The position numbers and the translations under genes were made by a program. The notes under the pieces were generated by a model. That model worked only from the letters and a program-made list of their open reading frames with translations. It did not search any database and had not been told where the DNA came from. Below, in pieces: positions 8,825 through 17,020 of a stretch of DNA of 64,000 nucleotides; position 1 is the first letter of the stretch, and each line of letters begins with the position of its first letter. The stretch is from positions 1 through 64,000 of the forward strand of contig LWDH01000016.1 in NCBI GenBank assembly GCA_002083395.1. Reading direction: 5' to 3'. This stretch comes from Proteobacteria bacterium SG_bin4 (GTDB taxonomy: Bacteria; Pseudomonadota; Gammaproteobacteria; Burkholderiales; Nitrosomonadaceae).

Positions 8825-9856
8825 TCATTTCCCGGCAGTAATGACTTTTTTTCCAATGAAACCCAGGAATGTTGCCAACGCGATACCGGCAACAGCGCCT
8901 GCGGTATCAATATAAAAATCGCTTGGCAACGGCGTGCGCCCTTCAATATATAACTGCGTTATTTCAGTTCCGGCTGCCAACATCAAAATGACCACAATGA
9001 TCTGAAAAATTGATCCATCGGCCATCATCACACGCAGAATCAGCCCTAAAAGAAAAAAGAACAGCACATGACCGGCTTTATCCAAATCCCACGGGATTGT
9101 TGCTTTAAAAGCTTGGTTGTCCGCGCCGATCAGTGTGTTGATGCCGTCTAACAATGAAATCTTGATATCGTTGGGGAGGGTGGTGCCAGCCAGGATAGCA
9201 ATCAAAGCAGCCAGCAACAGCACACGAAGCACCGGGGCTTTTTGATGTGTAAAGAGCAGTGAGCCGGTGAGAAGTAAGAAAAACCCACCCCAAGCCGTCA
9301 AAATAGTCTTTTTCACCGTTGGATAAATTTCGTTTTCCAGCACCGGGAAAACTCGAAGTTGTTTGACTTTCATAAGCCCGGTTGACTGACTTAATTGAGC
9401 ATACAGTTTGATCGTCTGGGTATCTTTGGCAATTGGAAAAGCTGCTTGATAGGTTTTCCAGTCTTTGTCGCCAGACAATTGGACGACGGTATGCGGCAGT
9501 CCCCAACGATCCGTTATTCCGTCATTTTGCGCCAGCAAGATTCTCGCCTTGCTCCAGGATTGTTTGCCTGGAACGACATTGATGCATTTAACCGCCGCAG
9601 ATACCAAAATCACGGTGCCTGGTTTGACTGGAAATAAATCGTGCTGCACGCTGATGCCGGTTTTTGCATCATTGGAATGGATCGTGAGGACATTACCCGA
9701 AATATCGACGTGATCGCTGCGGGCAGGGTGATATTTCCAAGTGCCATCGCGAATATCCGGTCCGATGGGCTCATATTGATCAATCTGGGTATGCAATACC
9801 AGAGTTATTAAGGCTAGGAAGACAAACAGCAGGCAATTGAAATTAAATAGGGGCAT
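8825..9856 (-). CDS. VanZ family membrane protein with extracytoplasmic domain
   Basis: The protein has 343 residues. One N-terminal membrane segment (about 5-22) is followed by a periplasmic domain of about 160 residues with a carbohydrate-binding-like beta fold by appearance. About five membrane segments then form a VanZ-like domain (about 190-340) with the family features DKAGHVLFFFLLGLILR, GTEITQLYIEGRTPLPSDF and DTAGAVAG. VanZ was first described for teicoplanin resistance, but most family members have no known substrate, and resistance is not implied here. The 24-residue peptide gene lies upstream on the same strand. Confidence 0.85.
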   Translation of the reverse strand: MPLFNFNCLLFVFLALITLVLHTQIDQYEPIGPDIRDGTWKYHPARSDHVDISGNVLTIHSNDAKTGISVQHDLFPVKPGTVILVSAAVKCINVVPGKQSWSKARILLAQNDGITDRWGLPHTVVQLSGDKDWKTYQAAFPIAKDTQTIKLYAQLSQSTGLMKVKQLRVFPVLENEIYPTVKKTILTAWGGFFLLLTGSLLFTHQKAPVLRVLLLAALIAILAGTTLPNDIKISLLDGINTLIGADNQAFKATIPWDLDKAGHVLFFFLLGLILRVMMADGSIFQIIVVILMLAAGTEITQLYIEGRTPLPSDFYIDTAGAVAGIALATFLGFIGKKVITAGK

Positions 9857-9971
9857 ATGTCCGCATGGAAAAACCGTTGCTTGTTTGACGGCATGAGCCG
9901 TGAAAGTCAGTTGTTAACATGTAGTGCGCAATATGCCCCTTTGATATGAGCGATTGAATAAGAAAGCTTCA

Positions 9972-10046
9972 TCAAAAATATTGAATCATCAACGCCACAT
10001 AGCCGGCTGCAAATATGACAAAAGCAATAATGACGAGTTTTTTCAT
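9972..10046 (-). CDS. 24-residue single-span membrane microprotein
   Basis: The frame reads ATG (10046) to TGA (9972) and encodes MKKLVIIAFVIFAAGYVALM followed by IQYF. This is a two-lysine cytoplasmic start, one hydrophobic span of about 18 residues and a short tail. A near-perfect Shine-Dalgarno (AGGAGGG) lies 9 bases upstream of the ATG, much better than those of neighbouring genes, and the intergenic space around it is otherwise empty. I do not recognise a family. It could regulate or stabilise a membrane protein, for instance the VanZ-like protein encoded next on the strand, but that is inference. Confidence 0.6.
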   Translation of the reverse strand: MKKLVIIAFVIFAAGYVALMIQYF

Positions 10047-10123
10047 TTCACGAATCCCTCCTGTTCTGAGTTGGAAATTAATTTGATTGCGGGCATTAGT
10101 TAAGCGTATTCCATGCTGAGACG

Positions 10124-10669
10124 TCAAGTATTCCCATTTTGTGTTTTCGGGATCAGCGCATCGGATGCTAACGCCCGGGTGATGGCGTCATGCCAGATTT
10201 TAACCTTGTCTTCAAACGACAACCGGGCGTTTGCCGGGCTGGTCGATGGCAGGCGGGTCAATTGAAGCGACCCATAATCGTACTGATACAGAACATAACG
10301 CATGAAACAGGCCTCTGCTTTTCCGCCATTAAAGAAGATATGCGTGATAGCCGGATGCTGAGTAAAGAATGTCTGAAAATCATTGATTCTTTGGGTGCCG
10401 GTTTCGATACTGGAATCAAGGCTGCCGGTTCGCTTGCAGGATTTGAGCACATCCCAGAGTGCAAAAGGGGATGTTTGGAATGCAGCTAATTTGTGGCAAT
10501 ACGCTGCATCCGCTTGGATTTGCAGTAATGGTGCCATGATCCGCCAGAATGCATTGCGTTGATGGGCGTAATATTGCTTCGCAGCAAGTGAAGCTTCCCC
10601 GGGCATGCTGCCGAGGATCAGGATTCTGGCGTGACTGCCGGCAACCGGAGCAAAGCTGTGAATCAGCAT
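10124..10669 (-). CDS. DNA-deoxyinosine (hypoxanthine-DNA) glycosylase, UDG superfamily
   Basis: The protein has 181 residues. LILGSMPGEASLAAKQYYAH followed by QRNAFW (about residues 17-42) and the C-terminal LPSTSPANA are the hallmarks of the family-6 uracil-DNA-glycosylase-like enzymes that remove hypoxanthine (deaminated adenine) from DNA. The N-terminal loop corresponds to the UDG motif that positions water and base; the C-terminal loop is the intercalation motif. It is soluble and cytoplasmic. It is the last gene of a minus-strand series, 16 bases after the PGM-like gene. Confidence 0.88.
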   Translation of the reverse strand: MLIHSFAPVAGSHARILILGSMPGEASLAAKQYYAHQRNAFWRIMAPLLQIQADAAYCHKLAAFQTSPFALWDVLKSCKRTGSLDSSIETGTQRINDFQTFFTQHPAITHIFFNGGKAEACFMRYVLYQYDYGSLQLTRLPSTSPANARLSFEDKVKIWHDAITRALASDALIPKTQNGNT

Positions 10670-10685
10670 CTTCTCTAATCAAAAC

Positions 10686-11381
10686 TCAGCGCTGTTGATC
10701 CACATAAAAATGCCGCAATGCCCGGCCTTGATGATTCAATTCATAGACCAGGGGTCGTCCGGTGGCGAGTTTTTGCTTCATCACTTGCAGCGGTGTCAGC
10801 TGATCCAGCAGCATCCGCATCACCCGCAAGGTATTGCGGTGAGAAACGATCAAGATGCGTTTGCCCGCTTGGATTTCCGGCAGCAGGGTGTCCAGCCAGT
10901 AGGGTGTAAGGCGCGCCAGCGTCTGCTGCATGCTTTCGCCAGCCGGCAGCTGCGACGGATCGATCCCGTGATACAAGCGCTGATGACCGGGGTATCGGAT
11001 ATCGTCGCGGTGCAACACCGGCGGCATAGCGTCAAATTTGATTTGGCAGCCGAGAATCGGCCAGACACCGAATTGCTGGATGGCTGGCCAGCGCGCCATG
11101 CCTTCCAATGCGCCGTAATGCCGCTCGTTCAGACGCCAGTTTTGAATAACCGGAATATCGAGCCGCATGGTTTCAAGCACGATACGCGCCGTCGTCGTGG
11201 CGCGTTGCAGCATCGAAGTAAAGCACAGATCAAAAGTAAATCCCGCTTGTTGCAATAGCAGAGCGGCTTGCCTGGCTTCCTGTTCGCCTTTCGCACTTAA
11301 GGCGACATCGCTCCAGCCGGTGAAGATTTTGTCGCGGTTCCAGATGCTCTGGCCGTGCCGTAGCAATACCAGTCTGGTCAT
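10686..11381 (-). CDS. Phosphoglycerate mutase (dPGM/GpmA)-like histidine phosphatase
   Basis: About 231 residues. The histidine phosphatase core is present: LVLLRHGQSIWN with the phospho-accepting His, FTGWSDVALSAKGEQEA, RHYGALEGM, and a second His in LIVSHRNTLR. The overall layout matches cofactor-dependent phosphoglycerate mutase along its length. Two departures are seen. The Arg-Arg pair that binds phosphoglycerate in GpmA (WRRGF in E. coli, from memory) is replaced by CQIKF, and the usual HGN is HRN. The substrate may therefore not be phosphoglycerate. An upstream in-frame ATG at 11423 overlaps the desaturase stop (TGATG) and would add 14 residues; neither start has a good ribosome site. 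Confidence 0.8.
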   Translation of the reverse strand: MTRLVLLRHGQSIWNRDKIFTGWSDVALSAKGEQEARQAALLLQQAGFTFDLCFTSMLQRATTTARIVLETMRLDIPVIQNWRLNERHYGALEGMARWPAIQQFGVWPILGCQIKFDAMPPVLHRDDIRYPGHQRLYHGIDPSQLPAGESMQQTLARLTPYWLDTLLPEIQAGKRILIVSHRNTLRVMRMLLDQLTPLQVMKQKLATGRPLVYELNHQGRALRHFYVDQQR

Positions 11382-11422
11382 CAAGGATTGCACATTATCC
11401 GTTGCTGCAAGCGCTTGCCGCA

Positions 11423-12520
11423 TCAGCCGTTTTGCTGCTGTGAAGCTTTCGCGGCGGCTTCCGACGATTCCCGCCAAATTTGTTTAAGTGCCGGCCAAAG
11501 ACCGCTGCGGAGAGTTTTGATGTACTGCGAGTTGTCGGTCAGCCGGGTGACCAAGCGGCGTTGCGCCCGCCCCAGGTTATGGTAAGGCATGCTCATGAAC
11601 AGGTGATGGGTGGCGTGATAACGCAACCCGACCGGCGCCCATAACGGCGTGACCAGGATATTGCCGGGAATGTTCACCGAATCGAGGTATTGCTCCGGCA
11701 ATGTCATTTTGCGGTCGCCGGGGTTGCGGTATGCGTGCGCCGCCAGTGTGCGCAGCGAATTCAGAATGAATACCGATACCGCGATCAGGTACCACAATAT
11801 CAGCACCGACAACGGAAACACGCCGAACCAGACCAGCGCGATGATGCTGGCGCCGAATACAAAAGCGCCGAGCTCCTGCTGCTGCCAGTTGAGATCGTTG
11901 CGGATGGCATCCGGCGCACGCCGGTAGGCCGGGTCGATGGTCAACGACGAGGCGCGTTCCCACACAATTTTGCGCAATGGCGGTATCAGATAGGAAATGG
12001 GGGTAAGCAACACGAAACGGGCCGCCAATGCAATCGGGATCAAAAACGACAGCAGCACGTAAACCACCATTTCCGCCGGCTTGCGCGTGGCGAACGGCAG
12101 GTATTCGCCATCCGCGGCCGTACCGTAGACATCCGGCTTGTGGTGGTCATTGTGGACGCCATCGTAGGTAAACGACGGAATCATGAACGGAATGCCGCTC
12201 AGAATGTTCCACACCAGGCGGAAATTCCGGAACGTGCCTTTTTTTAAATGCGCCAGCTCATGCACAAAGATCGCGGAGCGGTACAAGGCCAAGACTGCAA
12301 CCACAAAACCGCCCAATTGCCATAACGAAAACAGCGGGGAAAACAGCGCTGTAAAAAAAGCTGCCCAACCGAGCGTGATATGAAACAGAAAATCGGTCCA
12401 GTAAATCCACGGATTCGGCGTCATCAAGTCACGCACCAGATGATGCGCTTCACGCAACGGGAATTCCTTGACGTAAGGCTTTTTTTCTCCGGTAACAGCC
12501 GGTTGCGCAGTATCGTTCAT
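11423..12520 (-). CDS. Membrane fatty acid desaturase
   Basis: The protein has about 365 residues and several membrane segments (about 50-95, 165-195 and 235-270). The three histidine boxes of the di-iron desaturase/hydroxylase superfamily are all present: HELAH (about residue 90), HNDHH (about 125) and HATHH (about 320). It should introduce a double bond or hydroxyl group into a fatty acyl chain in the inner membrane. Start ATG 12520 overlaps the stop of the HIT gene by four bases (ATGA), showing tight coupling. The head group or acyl carrier used cannot be told from sequence. Confidence 0.88.
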   Translation of the reverse strand: MNDTAQPAVTGEKKPYVKEFPLREAHHLVRDLMTPNPWIYWTDFLFHITLGWAAFFTALFSPLFSLWQLGGFVVAVLALYRSAIFVHELAHLKKGTFRNFRLVWNILSGIPFMIPSFTYDGVHNDHHKPDVYGTAADGEYLPFATRKPAEMVVYVLLSFLIPIALAARFVLLTPISYLIPPLRKIVWERASSLTIDPAYRRAPDAIRNDLNWQQQELGAFVFGASIIALVWFGVFPLSVLILWYLIAVSVFILNSLRTLAAHAYRNPGDRKMTLPEQYLDSVNIPGNILVTPLWAPVGLRYHATHHLFMSMPYHNLGRAQRRLVTRLTDNSQYIKTLRSGLWPALKQIWRESSEAAAKASQQQNG

Positions 12521-12972
12521 GGCCAGCAAGACTGTAAAACATTGATGATCTGCTGGTTGACGGCGGCATCGGTGGCATTGACGTGACCCAGATTCGGCGC
12601 TGCCGGCCAACCGGCGTCGGTAAATTCCAAACCAGCGAAGGTTTCCGGCTGCGCGTAACGCGGTAGCACATGAAAATGCACATCCGGGTCGACCATCATC
12701 AGCATCAGATAGTTGATCTTGTCATAGTGAAACGCTTTGGACAGCGCTGTTTCAATTGCGCGCGTGACTTCGTGCAGTTCGGTGAAGCTTGCTGTGCTCA
12801 ACTGCGAGAACGCGGTGGCCGGTTCGTGCGCGGCCAGCACCAATGATCCCAATGTGACTTGCGCCGGGCGCAACAGTACCGACCAGTGCTGATAAGACCG
12901 GATAATCGTGTGCGGTGCGCCGAATTTGCGCATCGTGGCGTTGAATTCTGATGGAATCGAAAGGCTTGTCAT
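12517..12972 (-). CDS. HIT family protein (nucleotide hydrolase/transferase)
   Basis: The protein has 151 residues. The histidine-triad region reads DVHFHVLPRY (about residues 98-107), with the last of the three His positions replaced, as in some Ap4A-hydrolase/phosphorylase-like branches. HIT proteins hydrolyse or transfer nucleoside phosphates. Its place between a nucleotidyltransferase gene (9 bases upstream) and a desaturase (4-base overlap) suggests a role in turning over a nucleotide-activated intermediate. That is inference. Confidence 0.8.
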   Translation of the reverse strand: MTSLSIPSEFNATMRKFGAPHTIIRSYQHWSVLLRPAQVTLGSLVLAAHEPATAFSQLSTASFTELHEVTRAIETALSKAFHYDKINYLMLMMVDPDVHFHVLPRYAQPETFAGLEFTDAGWPAAPNLGHVNATDAAVNQQIINVLQSCWP

Positions 12973-12981
12973 GTCCGGTTA

Positions 12982-13728
12982 TTAACTGAAAATGATGCCC
13001 GCGCGCGATAAGTCCTCGATAAAATCGATCTCGCACCAGCGCAATCCGCTGATCGAACAGGAATTGACCCGATGATCTTTGGCCAGCCGGTCGATGATCG
13101 ACAGATACCACGACTTCAATTCCGCCGGGTGGCGCAGCGCTTCTTCCACCGCTTGCCGGAACAATCGCACACCGTCACCGCGAAAATAAATCAAGCCGAT
13201 CGATTCTGCATTGACTTGATGCGGCGGCACGATTTTACTGACTTGTAGCACCCAACCCCCGGCATCCAGTTGCACTTTCATATCGTCGGCGTCATAGCTG
13301 ATCTTGAAATCCACGCTGAGTGTAATCGGCGCCGGCGGTGAATTCAAGACTTTGCTCAGTAAGGCCGGTTCGATCACGGTATCGCCATTCAGGATCAAAA
13401 AATCGCTATCCATTTCACCGCGCGCAATCCAGCAGCTCGCGAGATTATCCGCGACTTCGTAAAAAGGATTGAACAGGATTTTGATGCCGGGATACTCCGC
13501 ATACTGTTGTTGTAACAGCTCTTCGATCAATCCCACCTGGAAGCCGGTAATGACGGTAATGTTGTCGATTCCGGCGGCAAGTAATGCGTCAATTTGCCAA
13601 GCCAGCACCGGTCTATCGGCGACCGGCAACAGGCATTTGGGTGTGTTCTCGGTCAGCGGTAGCAGCCGCCGTCCTTGTCCGGCGCTGAGAATGATGGCTT
13701 TGATCGGTTTCGCAGTTGGAATGGTCAT
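12982..13728 (-). CDS. Sugar/choline-phosphate nucleotidyltransferase family protein
   Basis: The protein has about 248 residues. The N-terminal AIILSAGQGRRLLPLTENTP with the following KCLLPV is the NTP-binding signature of the GT-A-fold nucleotidyltransferases. LNGDTVI carries the metal-binding Asp. The absence of a left-handed helix domain and the total size are closest to phosphocholine cytidylyltransferase (LicC)-like members, but the acceptor cannot be read from the sequence. ATG 13728 fits the family N-terminus; an ATG 11 codons upstream (13761) is the alternative. It is followed at 9 bases by the HIT gene. Confidence 0.85.
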   Translation of the reverse strand: MTIPTAKPIKAIILSAGQGRRLLPLTENTPKCLLPVADRPVLAWQIDALLAAGIDNITVITGFQVGLIEELLQQQYAEYPGIKILFNPFYEVADNLASCWIARGEMDSDFLILNGDTVIEPALLSKVLNSPPAPITLSVDFKISYDADDMKVQLDAGGWVLQVSKIVPPHQVNAESIGLIYFRGDGVRLFRQAVEEALRHPAELKSWYLSIIDRLAKDHRVNSCSISGLRWCEIDFIEDLSRAGIIFS

Positions 13729-13800
13729 GACTGGGTCGATGAATTGAGGCGTTTTTATCAATCCGGCATTGTAGCGAAGTTTGATCGCCGCGATGCGTTT

Positions 13801-14958
13801 TTAAAGCGAAATGCTGCCAATTTGCCGTAAATCCGCAACAATGCGTTGCGTCGCGCGCAAAAAACCATCCACTTGCTCCGGCGTGTTGTCGCGGCCCAGG
13901 CTCACGCGCACCGCGCAGCGCGCCAGCATCGGATCGACACCCATCGCGCTCAGCACATGGCTTTGTCCCGGATGGATGCTGGAACAAGCCGCTCCGGCGG
14001 CGACGGCAAAACCGGCTTTGTCGAGCTTCACCACCAGCGTATCCCCTTCGATATCCGGCAGCGCGAAATAACAGGTATTCGGAATGCGCGCCGCCTGGCT
14101 GCCGAAAATCGTAGCGCCCATGCCAAGCAATCCTGTTTCCAGTTGCTCGCGCAAGCGAGCGGTATGCTGCGCGGTTTCCGCCAGGCGCGCGACCGCCAAT
14201 TCGCACGCTACGCCGAAGCCGACGATCGCAGGGACATTCTCGGTGCCGGAACGCAAGCCGTTTTCGTGCCCGCCGCCGTAAATCAATGGTTTCAATAGCA
14301 AGCGTTTGTCCACAATCAACGCCGCCGCGCCTTTCGGGCCGTAAATCTTGTGCGCGGATAACGTCATCGCATGCACGTTGAGCGCTGAAAAATCCAGCGG
14401 AATCTTGCCCAGCCCCTGCACCGCATCGGTATGCACGTATCCACCCTGTGAACGCGCCAGCCCGGCAATCGCGGCGACATCCTGAATCACGCCGGTTTCG
14501 TTATTCGCCAGCATCACCGATACTACACCCGGTTTATGCGCTTGCATTGTGGGTTCGGCAGCGGCCACATCGACTTGCCCGTCCGCATTGACCGTCAACT
14601 GATGCACATTCCATGCCTCGCAACCGCGGCGCGCAATCGCCTGCGCCGGTTTCAGCACGCACGGATGCTCGATCGCGCTGATGAACAGATTGCCCGGCTT
14701 CAAACTATCCACCGCGCCGCGGATGAACAGATTATTCGCTTCCGAACCGCCGCTGGTGAAAATCACCTGCACCGGCTGCACCCCGACAGCCTCCGCTACC
14801 TGCTTGCGCGCCTTGTCAATCGCCCGCCGGGCTTGGATGCCATAACTATGACGGCTCGATGCGTTGCCGAATTGCTGCTGGAAATAGGGCAGCATCGTTT
14901 CTAAAACAGCGTCGTCGACACGGGTGGTGGCGTTGTGGTCGAAGTAGGTTGTTTCCAT
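13801..14958 (-). CDS. Cysteine desulfurase (NifS/IscS-type, class V aminotransferase fold)
   Basis: The protein has 385 residues. It begins TTYFDHNATTRVDDAVLETM, carries the PLP lysine in LSAHKIYGPKG (about residue 200), and has an active-site cysteine in GAACSS followed by HPGQSHVLSAMG (about residue 320), the short-loop arrangement of group I enzymes. It should release sulfur from cysteine as a persulfide for Fe-S clusters or thio-cofactors. No iscR, iscU or nif genes are nearby, so its partner is unknown. It lies 72 bases upstream of the nucleotidyltransferase start and may head that operon. Confidence 0.92.
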   Translation of the reverse strand: METTYFDHNATTRVDDAVLETMLPYFQQQFGNASSRHSYGIQARRAIDKARKQVAEAVGVQPVQVIFTSGGSEANNLFIRGAVDSLKPGNLFISAIEHPCVLKPAQAIARRGCEAWNVHQLTVNADGQVDVAAAEPTMQAHKPGVVSVMLANNETGVIQDVAAIAGLARSQGGYVHTDAVQGLGKIPLDFSALNVHAMTLSAHKIYGPKGAAALIVDKRLLLKPLIYGGGHENGLRSGTENVPAIVGFGVACELAVARLAETAQHTARLREQLETGLLGMGATIFGSQAARIPNTCYFALPDIEGDTLVVKLDKAGFAVAAGAACSSIHPGQSHVLSAMGVDPMLARCAVRVSLGRDNTPEQVDGFLRATQRIVADLRQIGSISL

Positions 14959-15012
14959 GAATTTCGCAGACAGCTAATTGGTAAAAATCGAATGATAAAC
15001 CTTAAAGGCGTG

Positions 15013-15324
15013 CTACGACGAATGTGCATTGACCAAAACCACATGCGCCTGTTGAATATTGTCGCGGAACTGTGCCGGGATTTCATCCCAGACGAATAGA
15101 TCGACCCGGAACGGCAATTGACTTTCTTCCAACGCTTCTTTCAATGCGGCGACAGCCCGCTTTTGCTCTGCGGATGCAAAAACCGCCAAATCCAAATCGG
15201 ATTGCGGGCGCGCCGTTCCTTTGATACGTGAACCGTAAACCCAGACCATCACGTCCGGCAGATAGTCATTCAGCAGATCGAGCAGGATTTTGCGCTGATC
15301 CGGCGTAATATCAATATCCTGCAT
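15013..15324 (-). CDS. MNT-type nucleotidyltransferase (antitoxin of MNT/HEPN module)
   Basis: The protein has 103 residues. WVYGSRIKGTARPQSDLDLA (about residues 28-47) is the GS-x-DxD signature of minimal nucleotidyltransferases such as HI0073 and MntA. In related modules such enzymes add AMP to the partner HEPN toxin and neutralise it. The start overlaps the stop of the HEPN gene by one base (TAATG), the usual two-gene arrangement. Confidence 0.88.
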   Translation of the reverse strand: MQDIDITPDQRKILLDLLNDYLPDVMVWVYGSRIKGTARPQSDLDLAVFASAEQKRAVAALKEALEESQLPFRVDLFVWDEIPAQFRDNIQQAHVVLVNAHSS

Positions 15325-15740
15325 TACTGTCCGGGCTGCTTGCTGAGTAATTGGTAGAGCGCAGTAGCATCGCGAATAAAATCACCCATCAGCGACAAGC
15401 ACGCCTTGGCTTTCTCACCGCTGTAATCGTGCGTGGTATGAGTTCGCGCTTCGGCATAATCCAGCCACCGATCAACAGCGGAAGGCAATAGATTGTTTTC
15501 AGCAGTCAATCGGAAAATCGGTTTTGGACTGTTTGGCACTTCCGGAATACCCAATACTTCAACCAGGTAACGTTTCAACACTTTCCACAAGCAGTCATAA
15601 CATACCTCAAAGCGCTGAATCACCGACTCCGCGACCGCCTCTTGCATCAACTTCGGTAATGCGGGATCCAGCGATTGGTAGTTTAGAAATTGCGCTTGCA
15701 AGTGATTCAGCGATTTCTGAAAGTATTGGTAGTCGATCAT
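15324..15740 (-). CDS. HI0074-family HEPN/nucleotidyltransferase-substrate-binding protein (toxin partner)
   Basis: The protein has 138 residues and is all-helical. ESVIQRFEVCYDCLWKVLKR (about 38-57) is the conserved first helix region of the HI0074 family. ARTHTTHDY near residue 97 fits the R-x4-H signature of HEPN ribonucleases. It pairs with the overlapping MNT gene. The gene for an Mrr-type restriction enzyme lies 75 bases upstream on the same strand, so the three may form one defence-related unit; that link is inferred from position. Confidence 0.87.
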   Translation of the reverse strand: MIDYQYFQKSLNHLQAQFLNYQSLDPALPKLMQEAVAESVIQRFEVCYDCLWKVLKRYLVEVLGIPEVPNSPKPIFRLTAENNLLPSAVDRWLDYAEARTHTTHDYSGEKAKACLSLMGDFIRDATALYQLLSKQPGQ

Positions 15741-15815
15741 GGTTTACAAACTGGACGGGATTTAGGGATTATAATCAGATACCCAGAGGGAAGAAGAGAG
15801 TGGAGGACTGTGAGG

Positions 15816-16769
15816 CTACACATTTTCGCCTTCAAAATAATCGGAGTCGATACGCTTCAGTTCGAACCTGCTAATGGGTGACACTCCAACGTTGTGGTCT
15901 ACCATGAGCTTAGACAGCAGCGCACCAGTGATGAGAATAATTTTTGACGAAATCACTCCGGCATATTCCTCCGCTTCTTTAGAAAACTCAGAAGTTGTAA
16001 TGAATACGCCCTTGTTCGCACGCTGGCCTTGAAGTGCACCTGCGAACTTTTGAATCTCCGGTCTTCCCACAGTACCTTCCCAGCGCTTTGCTTGAACATA
16101 GATGACATCAAGGCCCAACTTGTCTTCCTTAATGATTCCATCGATTCCACCATCACCACTTCGTCCGATTGCACGGCCAGCGTCTTGCCGTGAACCACCA
16201 TAACCCATTGCAACTAATAGATCGATAACAAGGCGCTCAAAAAATGCGGGTGAAGCAGCTTTTACTTGTTCGAGAAGTTCTGCTTCCAAATTGCTGCGCA
16301 AGCGCTGGTATGCTTGTGAAAAGAGTTCCTCCGGAGTTGAGTCGGATGAGGTTTCGGTGCTTTGTAGCGATTGATTCAATGTCGACTTTGATTGGGGAAT
16401 ATTGCTTGGAAAGCGCTCCTCGTTACGCCGAAGTTTAAATGCTAAGTATTCCGGATATTGTTCAAGCGTCGAGTTGTCAATCCTTAATGGATTTCTGGAC
16501 AACAGCTCTAGACCTCTTGGAGTAATGTGGAAAAATCCTCGCTTTTGAGATTCAATTAGCGCCGCTTGTTTTAGATAGGTTCTAGCCCATCCCACCCGAT
16601 TGTCAAATAGTGGTGCGGTGCCGCTCGGGAGCATTGTTCCTCGCTCTTCGTCAGTGAGTGAGAATTCAGATGCCAGACGCTCAATGGCATCACGAAAGCG
16701 ATGCTCTTGCGAATCTCCGGCAAGTCGCAACAAGGGGAGCATCAGAGTTTGATAATCAGGTATAGGCAT
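15816..16769 (-). CDS. Mrr-type restriction endonuclease (type IV-like)
   Basis: The protein has 317 residues. The N-terminal part (about 1-95; MLPSGTAPLFDNRVGWARTY) is the winged-helix Mrr N-terminal domain. The C-terminal part (about 160-290) is the nuclease domain with FERLVIDLLVAMGYGG, the catalytic DGGIDGIIKEDKLG, VIYVQAKRW and the helix EIQKFAGALQGQ, i.e. the D-x(n)-QxK pattern of the Mrr family. Such enzymes cut modified (usually methylated) foreign DNA. The gene reads as more AT-rich than the adjacent nifS-like gene and is bordered by an AT-rich gap, consistent with acquisition. Confidence 0.9.
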   Translation of the reverse strand: MPIPDYQTLMLPLLRLAGDSQEHRFRDAIERLASEFSLTDEERGTMLPSGTAPLFDNRVGWARTYLKQAALIESQKRGFFHITPRGLELLSRNPLRIDNSTLEQYPEYLAFKLRRNEERFPSNIPQSKSTLNQSLQSTETSSDSTPEELFSQAYQRLRSNLEAELLEQVKAASPAFFERLVIDLLVAMGYGGSRQDAGRAIGRSGDGGIDGIIKEDKLGLDVIYVQAKRWEGTVGRPEIQKFAGALQGQRANKGVFITTSEFSKEAEEYAGVISSKIILITGALLSKLMVDHNVGVSPISRFELKRIDSDYFEGENV

Positions 16770-17020
16770 GGAGCTAGTAAAATGTATAACTAGAGTTAGG
16801 TAGTTAGCTTAAAAAATATAAATGTACAATATCTTCAATGGAGTTCTGTTTTTAATTACGCGGATTATATTCTTTCTCAGCATTATGCAGTGCTTTATCT
16901 ATGTAATAAAAATTGGCAACTCACTGTATTGAAAGTGTATCCTGCTTTAATCATCTATTTGGTCGATAGAAATATATCAAGCCGGATTAGTAATGAGGGT
17001 ACGATGTGATGCATATCCTT
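16770..17020. other. AT-rich intergenic region
   Basis: The 251 bases between the Mrr gene and the AlkA-type gene hold no convincing reading frame, RNA or repeat. The base composition is visibly more AT-rich than the flanking housekeeping genes. The Mrr promoter should lie here. Confidence 0.5.

Noticed and set aside
9888..9901. Perfect small palindrome ACGGC-TCAT-GCCGT downstream of the microprotein gene
   Set aside because: It is short and not followed by a T tract on the relevant strand, so no function can be supported.
10695..11258. 187-codon plus-strand frame
   Set aside because: Antisense shadow of the PGM-like gene; composition is His/Gln-rich as expected for a reversed frame.
13846..14298. 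150-codon plus-strand frame
   Set aside because: Antisense to the cysteine desulfurase gene and without a ribosome site or family similarity.
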